A DNA stretch of 64,000 bases. It comes from Streptomyces pyxinae. GTDB lineage: Bacteria; Actinomycetota; Actinomycetes; Streptomycetales; Streptomycetaceae. Positions 52,501-59,034 of the stretch are shown one piece after another; the stretch's first letter is position 1; every line of letters begins with the position of its first letter. The stretch lies in assembly GCF_024756275.1 (NCBI RefSeq), contig NZ_JANUGQ010000003.1, forward strand, positions 342,583-406,582, given 5' to 3'. Made by a program: the position numbers and the translations under genes. Under the pieces are notes generated by a model that worked only from the letters and a program-made list of their open reading frames with translations, searched no databases and was not told the origin of the DNA.

Positions 52501-53730
52501 CGCGCTGCGCGGCCGTTCCACCAGGTCGGTGATCGCCTCCCGGAGCAGCCGGCCGGCCACCAGGTCGGCCAGCTGCTCGATGGGGGCGGTCATGGAGGCC
52601 ACCAGGCTGGTGGAGACGCCCTGGCGGCCGATGCCGGTGGGGGAGACGGCGCTGCGGTGCACGCCCCGGTTGATGAAGCTGGCGGCGAAGGTCTGGTAGT
52701 CGTCGTCGGCGGCGGTGGTACGGCCCTGGGAGCGGCCGTCGCCCAGTTCGGTGCCGATCAGCGACATCACCAGCGAGACGACGGACCGGCGCAGGTCGTC
52801 CGGGCGGATGCCGGCCGTGGGGCTGAACAGGAAGGCGGTCGGCAGGATGCCGGTGCGCAGCCGGATCGGCGGGGTGTTGGGGTAGCGGACGCCGGAGCCG
52901 GGCCCGTGGTCCAGGTCCCCGATCTCCGCTCCCTCGGCGGGCGCGTTCTGCCCGTCCACCATCCGGAAGAGGTCCACCAGCGCCCGGGCCGCGTTGAGGT
53001 CGGCCTCCCGGCCGCCGCCGCCCGCCGGGGCGAACGAGGACGGCATGACGACCAGCGGGTAGATCTTCACTCCGTCGAACTGCCGCAGCTGAAAGGCGTA
53101 GTTGATGAGGTGGAGGTAGTCCAGGAAGATGCCCGCCCCGGTGCCGCCCGCCACCGAGAAGGCCACGAACACGTCGCAGCCGGTGACCCGGCCGCCGCCC
53201 AGCTCGCTCAGCTCGCCGGCCGACCTGGCGATGGCGTCGATGGCCTGGAGCAGCGGTTCCAGGACCGGTGCCAGGCTGTGCCGGAGGGTGGCGAAGAGCG
53301 CGGCCCGCCCGACCGTGGGGAGTTGGCCGGCCCCGTTGTGGAGCGGGGTGACCTTGGGCTCGTCCAGATGCGGCGGCAGCCAGCTCGCCACCTCGCCGCG
53401 CAGGCTCGCCCGGAGCATCTTGGTGACCTCGGGCGAACTGTCGAAGTTCGGCAGCAGGTTGTGGGTGGCGCGGGAGGTCCGGGCGTACGCGGGCCGCACC
53501 GACGGGTCCACATTGAACTGCGGCAGCCGCTGGAGGTCGGTCTCGCTGTAGTCCGCGTACACGAACTGCAGGCAGTCCGGCAGCTGGTGGGGCGCGTGGC
53601 CGGCCAGATGGGTGAGGGCGGCGCCGTCCGGCCCCAACAGCTCGGCGCGGAGCTTGCGTTCGAGTTCGGCGCCGACCAGACCGCCGGTGCCGCCCAGGCC
53701 GACGAAGAGCATCGGCTGGAAGATCTTCAT
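49555..53730 (-). CDS. Tubulin/FtsZ-like GTPase, large
   Basis: 1391-aa protein whose first 220 residues form a tubulin-like (Tubulin_2-type) nucleotide-binding domain. It has MLFVGLGGTGGLVGAELERK at the N terminus and the tubulin signature GGTGAG at residues 195-200 (VAFSVAGGTGAGIFLDY). The middle about 900 residues are helical with no recognised domain. The last 300 residues are an Arg/Asp/Glu/Gly-rich disordered tail with YGL-GDRGDG and REREREGG repeats. It probably binds GTP and may assemble into filaments. ATG 53730 overlaps the preceding small gene (ATGA) and its own stop overlaps the next gene. Tubulin-like proteins of this type occur in predicted GTPase/vWA conflict loci. Confidence 0.85.
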   Translation of the reverse strand: MKIFQPMLFVGLGGTGGLVGAELERKLRAELLGPDGAALTHLAGHAPHQLPDCLQFVYADYSETDLQRLPQFNVDPSVRPAYARTSRATHNLLPNFDSSPEVTKMLRASLRGEVASWLPPHLDEPKVTPLHNGAGQLPTVGRAALFATLRHSLAPVLEPLLQAIDAIARSAGELSELGGGRVTGCDVFVAFSVAGGTGAGIFLDYLHLINYAFQLRQFDGVKIYPLVVMPSSFAPAGGGGREADLNAARALVDLFRMVDGQNAPAEGAEIGDLDHGPGSGVRYPNTPPIRLRTGILPTAFLFSPTAGIRPDDLRRSVVSLVMSLIGTELGDGRSQGRTTAADDDYQTFAASFINRGVHRSAVSPTGIGRQGVSTSLVASMTAPIEQLADLVAGRLLREAITDLVERPRSAHRATAVVPLVRQLFADANLEELWERKTLDVPDPEPLPRGSKAIERALGERVQDMQRLLSDLRNVVERQTSTMADRFAPRPAIDKLLGSVDPFLAERIVRGAPGSAETILRLGFLGMLDSRARAPQRPPGVTDQPPKVPRIKSRLAGMSPARWGDEDVQAALQEQDAWYQWRSRVLWHEAWREQQQRWQPQADAAGTDLGRLVGAFRKQADQERKLSQQKGLELYEDRTGISYLLPPQRSLNHFYEDLVARLIRREGLRETDDEAALVLKLVGGDTWREVHGRSRRDPDGAVGTVKALLESRITLLFAESGARLEERPLLPSMSTLLAAAAGDEEATEQVSKDALNLFTLKLAGLLPVGFTPEGTGPLRILVTHPRVQATEEVQEYLAKSLRLPADAKHSVEYRGVDSDTITVVLFRSEMSLTQVPEARKVLRQWARAKESEQSQDVLRWRQRLGYRDTWLVSGEDDRRTILHRLLCCLWNGQVEVVEGDTTSPDRVRLRLFPGAGGDAPGVRLRLGGYPGGVSSWAELLRSYERWTVLDDERTVEDYCRELMSTQPLDLGRSGSRPHPLFVELVERIAPHQLRLLADRRERDGDRIEGWLRPLWEFWAETLPAALDMPFADQRAIQPTLRTLLEYTRDGVPEARPRPEPPAPRAPAADDDWGTAPLAGAGDSSGAGGAPGRGDVYGRGDVYVNVYDRGFPPAGYGRGQGDSPGRGEDEPYGTARRPYDEDRPAYGEGTRAYNGRPVYGEEDRAYDGGRAFDDGREPAAGPRDRNGYRHLDPDGFRDRERDREHPGTGSGARDRQWDREGRYADPQAEPSAGAPDRAGERTGEWAADRARERGGRESGRESDFAPRREEGPGSDFASRHETDYASRREGDRAYGLASGDRGDGRTYGLDGGDRGDGRAYGLGKGDRDGGWEDGGDGGRDNGFASGGRDGGREREREGGGREREREAGGRESGGRASGRDGGHGDDFWGGDAE

Positions 53731-54146
53731 GATTGCCTCCCGTTGTGGCCGTTCCGGCGGCCGTCCGTCGTCCCGGACGCGACCGCGGTGTCCGGCCCGC
53801 CCGTCCTTCCCGCCGCGCGCGACGCCGTGGCCACCCCCGCGCCCGTCCCCGACCCCGTGTCAGGGACCACCTCTGTGGCCGGGGCCGGAGCCGGAGGACG
53901 AGCCGGAGCCGGGGCGGTGCCCGGGGCCGCCCCCGTGAAGGCGTCCGCCCCCGTGTCCGCGGCCGTGTTCGCGTTCGTGTCCGTGTTCGTGGCCTCCCCG
54001 GCGGCGGTGGCCCTGGCTGCGGCCGTCCCGGTGTACGTCTCCGGGCCCGCCCCCGCCCCGTAGGGCTTCGCCGTGCCCGTGCCGGGGGACACCCCCGGGT
54101 CCGCGGGGGTGTCGGCGTACGTCTCCGCTTCCGCCGGGCGGCTCAT
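53727..54146 (-). CDS. Small low-complexity Ala/Thr/Gly-rich protein in the operon
   Basis: 139-aa protein with no recognised domain and no hydrophobic segment. It is rich in Ala, Thr, Gly and Pro with Asn/Asp stretches (TNTDTNANTAADTGADAF). Its reality is supported by ATGA overlaps at both ends, with the vWA gene upstream and the tubulin-like gene downstream. It may be a disordered linker or assembly factor; no function is assigned. Confidence 0.6.
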   Translation of the reverse strand: MSRPAEAETYADTPADPGVSPGTGTAKPYGAGAGPETYTGTAAARATAAGEATNTDTNANTAADTGADAFTGAAPGTAPAPARPPAPAPATEVVPDTGSGTGAGVATASRAAGRTGGPDTAVASGTTDGRRNGHNGRQS

Positions 54147-56473
54147 TCCCAGACCTCGTACTCCTTGCGCGGGGCCGCGTCGGCCGGCGCCGGGGCCGGC
54201 CGGCGGTTCGGGGCCGGCCGGGACCACGGCCACCAGCCGGCGCTCCGGCGCCCCGGGCGGCGCGGCTCGTCGCCCAGCGCGAGATACAGCTCGTCGGTGA
54301 GCACGGCACGGCCCTGCGCGGGCACCTTGGTCCGGCCGCCGCCCCGGGTGCGCAGCACCGCGCCGCCCTCCGGGCTGCGCTGGACGGCGTACGGGCCGTT
54401 GGCGCGCTTCTCGATGCGCGGGCTGCGGTGGGTCTCGGTGAGGCCGAAGCCGTACCACGGGGTGCGCACCAGGCCGACCCGGTGCTCGGCCAGCTGCTCG
54501 CCGTCCCCGGAGACCAGCCGCAGCACCAGGCCGGACGGCCGGACCCGGACCCGGCGCTGACGGATCACCAGGACCACCGTCACCGCCAGCGCCACCAGCA
54601 GCAGCGCGCCGCCGGCCAGCGCCCACCAGTTCCGCTCCAGGAACGTCGGCTCGGGTGTGACCCGCACCGAGAGCGGGGAGCGCACCAGCGCCCGGTTCCC
54701 GTCGGTGGTGTCGGTGACGGTCACGGTGGAGCCCAGCCGCAGTCCTTCATCGGTCAGCCGGTCCCCGAAGAGTGCCTTCTCGGCCACCCGGACGGTGACT
54801 CCGACGCTCACCGACTCGCCCGGCTTGAGCTTCACCTCGCCGGGGGAGACCGTGAGCAGCCCGGCCTGGACGTCGTCGGCGGAGAGCCGCAGGGTGTGCG
54901 GGGCGTCGTCGGTGTTGTGCAGCGCCAGGGTGCCGGTGATCCCGGCCCCGGGGTGCGCCTCCGCGTCCCGCAGGGTGAGCCCGGCGACCACGTCCGCGGC
55001 CGCGGTGGCGACCGTCCCGGTCTCGCTCCGGGTGTCCGCGCGCAGCCCGGCCGCCGTCAGGGTGGCGCTCGCGGTCAGGGCGCCGGTCGCGGACGAGGGG
55101 ATCCGGACCGTACCGGTGAAGGAACCGTCGCCCTCGGCCGCGTCGGCTCCGGTGCCGCTGTCGGACAGGCCCACGGCCAGCGGCGCGAACCCGGCACCGG
55201 ACAGCCGGCCGGCCACCGCCAGCCCGGCGTAGTCCGCCGGGTCGCGGATCTCATAGCCCTCCCGGGTCTGGAGCCGCATGGTGACCGTGGTCTTCTCGCC
55301 CGGCCGGGGCGACGGCGGGTTCATGGTGATCGCTCCGCGCAGCTCGCCCTGCCACAGCACACTCACCCCGACCGGCAGTGCGCGATGGTCCTCGTCGGCC
55401 TCCGCCCTGATCTTCCAGCGTCCCGGCACCGGGTCCACGATCTTCAGCGCCTCGACCACACCCCCGGCCCCGGCCAGTTCGAACGTCGACTTCTGGTACG
55501 CGCCGGAGGTCGGCACCTGGTGACCGCTCGGGTCGAGATAGCTGATCCGTACCGCCGGATCGCCCTTGTCCACCACGATGCTCCCCACCGTGGCGAGCGG
55601 GGAGATCTCCACCTCCAGGGTGGCGGGCGGCCGTTGGGCGGTGGGTCCGGACTGGTAGCGCAGGCAGTGCGCGGCGGCGAAGACCCGCTCCAGGGTCGGG
55701 CCCACGTCACCGGCTCCGGACACCTTCTCGGCCCGGGGCCTGGCGGAGGGCAGGGCCACACAGCCCCGCTGGTAGCCGCCGGCCGCCATCCGGTCGAGCT
55801 GCTTCTTGTCCGGCGCGTCCCCGAAGCCCAGCGGCCAGATCTGCACCCGGGCGGCGGCGGCCTCCCGGAGGGCGAGCGTCAGCTGTCGCTCGCCCTCGGC
55901 GGCGCGGTGGGCGGGGTCGCCGTACTTGTCGCTGCCGCTCACGTCCATCTTGCCGTCGGTGAGCAGGAAGAGGACCCGGGGAGCGGTGGCGTCGGTGCCG
56001 GCGGTCAGGTCGTGGACGCCCTGCCGGATCGCCGTCGGGAAGTCGGTCCCGGTGCCCTCGTCCTTCTTCCGGCTCCGCAGCTTCTCGACGCAGCCGCCGA
56101 CCGCCTCCCGGCCGGCCGCGTCCAGGGTGGTGCGCGGGCAGACCGGGTCCACGGCCCGCTGGCCGGCCCGCTCGGCCGCCGCGAAGCCGAAGACCGAGAC
56201 CGTGGAGGAGGCGGAGACATCACCCAGCGCGATCCGGGCGGCGGCGGCCTTCTCCGCCTTCATGTCCTCGGGCGCCAGGCTCTCCGACTCGTCCACGGCG
56301 ACCGCGTAGTTGACCGCCGGGAAGGCCGGTTCGGCCGCCGCCCGGCCCGGGACCCGGGCGCTCGCCGCCGGCGCCGCCGCCGAGCCGAGCAGCGCGGCAC
56401 AGCCCAGCGCGGCGAGCGTGCCGCGATACGCCCTGCCTCTTCTCGTCCGCCGTTGTTGCCAGAGTGTTCCCAC
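54143..56473 (-). CDS. Exported, membrane-anchored vWA domain protein
   Basis: 776-aa protein starting at GTG 56473 with GGGGAC upstream. A basic N terminus and hydrophobic segment (residues 1-40) form a signal sequence. The vWA domain (about 54-290) has a complete MIDAS: DESES at 61-65, a GTD threonine and LLTDGKMD. Beta-rich domains follow, including a COG1470-like region. A transmembrane helix at 616-637 precedes a 139-residue cytoplasmic tail ending KEYEVWE. The vWA domain should face outside and the tail inside, a topology suited to signalling from an external contact to the cytoplasmic GTPase/tubulin partners. The next start overlaps by ATGA. Confidence 0.85.
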   Translation of the reverse strand: MGTLWQQRRTRRGRAYRGTLAALGCAALLGSAAAPAASARVPGRAAAEPAFPAVNYAVAVDESESLAPEDMKAEKAAAARIALGDVSASSTVSVFGFAAAERAGQRAVDPVCPRTTLDAAGREAVGGCVEKLRSRKKDEGTGTDFPTAIRQGVHDLTAGTDATAPRVLFLLTDGKMDVSGSDKYGDPAHRAAEGERQLTLALREAAAARVQIWPLGFGDAPDKKQLDRMAAGGYQRGCVALPSARPRAEKVSGAGDVGPTLERVFAAAHCLRYQSGPTAQRPPATLEVEISPLATVGSIVVDKGDPAVRISYLDPSGHQVPTSGAYQKSTFELAGAGGVVEALKIVDPVPGRWKIRAEADEDHRALPVGVSVLWQGELRGAITMNPPSPRPGEKTTVTMRLQTREGYEIRDPADYAGLAVAGRLSGAGFAPLAVGLSDSGTGADAAEGDGSFTGTVRIPSSATGALTASATLTAAGLRADTRSETGTVATAAADVVAGLTLRDAEAHPGAGITGTLALHNTDDAPHTLRLSADDVQAGLLTVSPGEVKLKPGESVSVGVTVRVAEKALFGDRLTDEGLRLGSTVTVTDTTDGNRALVRSPLSVRVTPEPTFLERNWWALAGGALLLVALAVTVVLVIRQRRVRVRPSGLVLRLVSGDGEQLAEHRVGLVRTPWYGFGLTETHRSPRIEKRANGPYAVQRSPEGGAVLRTRGGGRTKVPAQGRAVLTDELYLALGDEPRRPGRRSAGWWPWSRPAPNRRPAPAPADAAPRKEYEVWE

Positions 56474-56896
56474 GGCCGTCCCCTTTGTGTGCCGTCTGTG
56501 CGTGGTGCGCGCCGCGAGCGGTGCGCGGGTTGTCCGGACCCGTGCGGTGTCGCGCGGTGTGCGCGGTGTCGCCCGGTCTTGTTCGGTGTCGCTCGGTGTC
56601 GCTCGGTCTCGCTCAGTGCGGCTGTGGCGCCGCTCGGTGCGGTGCGGTGCGGAGTGGTGCGGTGTGTTGCCGTGTGGCGTGCTGTCGCTCGTGGGGCGTG
56701 GTGCCGTTCGGCGGGCGACCCGTCCGGGTTGTGTGCGGTGTGTGGTGTGCGGTGTGCGCGGCCGTGCGGGCTCGTGCCGGAGGCGGTACGAGTCGGTGCG
56801 GGGTGGAAGGAGGCGTACGAGGTGGGAGGGAGGCGGTACGGGGTGGGCCCGGGGCCGTTTTTGGCACCGGGGGCGCCCCGGCACCGGGCGGTCGGG
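56474..56896 (-). repeat. 423-base GT-rich low-complexity gap inside the operon
   Basis: The only sizeable internal gap of the large operon, between the PycTM-like gene and the vWA gene. The plus strand shows degenerate tandem words such as GGTGTCGCTC (about 56575-56610), GGTGCGGTGC and GTGTGCGGTG. No gene is supported. It may contain an internal promoter that separates the cyclic-nucleotide half from the GTPase/tubulin half. Confidence 0.6.
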
Positions 56897-57499
56897 TCAG
56901 CGGACGGTGAAGCTCCAGGTCAGGGCCAGCACCGCGGCGGGTGCCAGGGTGGCCACCGCCCAGCGGATGGCCTGGTACTTGGCGGACAGGATCGAGCTGA
57001 CGTCCACGGCCTGGGTGAGCAACCAGCCGGCCGGGTCGCGCCCCGCCTCGGCCACCTCGGCGGAGAGCCGGCCGAAGTCGAGCGGGGGCAGCAGGTCCCG
57101 GAAGAACGTCACCCCGCCCCCCTCCCGGACCGTCCCGGTGCGCGGCAGCAGCGCCCGTACCAGAGCGATCACCGCCGTCACCCAGAACACCCCGGCCACC
57201 GCCAGCACCACGTCGGCCGGCCGCTGCCAGCCGGGCGCCCCGTGCCAGCCGATCAGGAAGGCGGGCAGCGCCAGCGCACCGGAGAGGAGCACCGCCGCCT
57301 TGGAGTCCGCCCGGCCCAGGTCCTCCCGGATCGTGCTCAGCAGCCGCTCGGCTATGCGCTCCCCGGGCGCCTCCATCCGTCCCCCCGTGCCTTCGGTGAT
57401 GTGGTGCTCCCCCGACCGGCCGTGGCTGTGCCGACCCCCGTCCGCCGCTGCCACGACCGGGTCGGGGGAGGTTCCGGTGCCGTCGCCGGCAGTCGTCAT
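56897..57499 (-). CDS. PycTM-like membrane protein (Pycsar effector type)
   Basis: 200-aa protein. A 45-residue polar head is followed by a helix with GERIAERLLSTIREDLGRADSKA, hydrophobic helices at 68-86, 96-117 and 179-196, and VTFFRDLLPPLDFG between. The ADSKA motif entering the first helix and the overall layout match the Pycsar effector (PycTM) family. Its members bind a cyclic nucleotide and disrupt the membrane. The start overlaps the preceding stop as TGATG; a second ATG at residue 42 also has a ribosome site (GGGGGGAC). Family assignment is by pattern only. Confidence 0.7.
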   Translation of the reverse strand: MTTAGDGTGTSPDPVVAAADGGRHSHGRSGEHHITEGTGGRMEAPGERIAERLLSTIREDLGRADSKAAVLLSGALALPAFLIGWHGAPGWQRPADVVLAVAGVFWVTAVIALVRALLPRTGTVREGGGVTFFRDLLPPLDFGRLSAEVAEAGRDPAGWLLTQAVDVSSILSAKYQAIRWAVATLAPAAVLALTWSFTVR

Positions 57500-59034
57500 C
57501 AGTCCTCCTCCGCCCAGGACCAGCCGTCGTTCCGGCCGCGGTTCCGGCGGCGCGGCGGCTCGTCGTCCGCCGGCCGGGCCGCCGGCGGTCCGTCGTCCGC
57601 CGGCTTGTCCCGGCGGCCGCGGCCGCCAGGCCCGGCGTCCGGGTCCCCGGCCCGGTCCTCCACCACCCAGTCGGGGGTGAAAGCGTCCCCGCCCCGGCGG
57701 TGCCGGCCGCTTCCCCTCCCGCCGGTCCGGCCGTCTCCGTCATCCACGAACTCCGCGTATTCCGCGTACTCCGAGCCGTTCGGGTGGTCCGTGTAGTCCG
57801 CGTAGTCCGTGTAGGGGCCGGCGCCGCCGGTGTCATCGGTGTGCTCACCACGGCCGGAGCGCCCGTCACGGCTGGAGCGATCGGCGTAGCCGGGATGCTC
57901 GGTGTGGTCGGTGCGGTCGGCGTACCCGGGATGCTCGGTGCGGTCGGTGCGCTCGGCGTATCCGGCGTACGCGCCACGGCCGGACTCGTCGTCGCGGCGC
58001 GGCCGCCGGCCGGACTCCAGCTGCGGCCGGTCCCGGTGGGCGGGGAGCGAACCGATCGGCCCCTGGACCCTCTGGTGACCGCCGTTGAGCAGTCCGAGCA
58101 CCTGGTCCTCCACCTGGTGGGAGTGGATCTGACCGCCGGCCATCAGCCCGAAGACCCGCTCGACGCGCTCCTTCTCGTCCTGCCGCCCCTCCTGGCGGAT
58201 CTTCTCCAGGAACTCCTTGGCCGCCTCGGGCTGGGCCGCCAGCATGTAGCTCAACTGCTCCAGCTCGCCGCCCTGGAGCATGGCCCGGAAGGTGTTCTGG
58301 TGGACCCGGGTGACATTGGCCGAGGCGTGCGCGTCCCGGATCTCGTTGACGTGCGTGATGGTCCGGTCGTCCACCCGCAGCCGTACGTACAGCCGCACGC
58401 GCAGGCCCAGTTCGGAGCCCAGGTCGTCCCAGCGGCCGTCGGCGCAGCGCTGGGTGACGGCCCGGTTGGCCCGGTCGGCGCTGTCCACCGGGAAGTCGGC
58501 CGTCACCTCGCGCAGCCGTTCCAGGACCGGGGCGGTCAGCCGCTGGGCGACATCGGTCACCACCTCGACGGCGGCCAGATGCGGATCGACCACCGACCAC
58601 TGGAGGTCCACCTCGGCGTCGAAGAAGGTGGTGCCGCCCGCCGCCGGCAGCTCCATCCGGAGGGTCCGGACGAAGGTGCCGAGCGCGATCTCGCAGACGG
58701 TGTGCGGCCGGGCCAGCGCCCGCCGGCCGAAGTGCTCGACCCCGGAGACCGTGGCCACGCTGTAGCCGCCGCTCCGGTAGAACATCACCGAGGCCACCCG
58801 GGCCCGGGCCCCCCGGAACGGACCGGTCGGGGCGTACTCACCGAGGAACGGTCCGGCGGGGGCCCCGTCCCCCGTCCCGTCCCCCGTCCCGTTCCCTCCT
58901 CCCTGGCCGTTTCCGTTTCCGTACCCGTACCCAGGTCCGTTTCCGTACCCCTGCCCGGCTCCGGGTCCCGCCCCGTGCCCGCGTCCGGAGTTCGCCCCGT
59001 GCCCCGCTCCGCCCCCGTACTGCCCCTCAGCCAT
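57499..59034 (-). CDS. SPFH/Band-7-like protein with disordered ends
   Basis: 511-aa protein. A Gly/Asn-rich head of about 50 residues (GYGNGPGYGYGNG) is followed by a domain of about 290 residues. That domain has FLGEYAPTGPFRGARARV, TTFFDAEVDLQWSVVDPHLAAVEVVTDVAQRLT and a helical part with HQNTFRAMLQGGELEQLSYMLAAQPEAAKEFLEKIRQEG. The strand-helix order and long helix recall SPFH/Band-7 scaffolds, but no membrane helix is seen. The C-terminal 170 residues are Asp/Arg/Tyr/His-rich repeats (HPGYADRTDHTE). It overlaps the upstream NTPase gene by 8 bases. It may be a scaffold; the role is inferred. Confidence 0.65.
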   Translation of the reverse strand: MAEGQYGGGAGHGANSGRGHGAGPGAGQGYGNGPGYGYGNGNGQGGGNGTGDGTGDGAPAGPFLGEYAPTGPFRGARARVASVMFYRSGGYSVATVSGVEHFGRRALARPHTVCEIALGTFVRTLRMELPAAGGTTFFDAEVDLQWSVVDPHLAAVEVVTDVAQRLTAPVLERLREVTADFPVDSADRANRAVTQRCADGRWDDLGSELGLRVRLYVRLRVDDRTITHVNEIRDAHASANVTRVHQNTFRAMLQGGELEQLSYMLAAQPEAAKEFLEKIRQEGRQDEKERVERVFGLMAGGQIHSHQVEDQVLGLLNGGHQRVQGPIGSLPAHRDRPQLESGRRPRRDDESGRGAYAGYAERTDRTEHPGYADRTDHTEHPGYADRSSRDGRSGRGEHTDDTGGAGPYTDYADYTDHPNGSEYAEYAEFVDDGDGRTGGRGSGRHRRGGDAFTPDWVVEDRAGDPDAGPGGRGRRDKPADDGPPAARPADDEPPRRRNRGRNDGWSWAEED

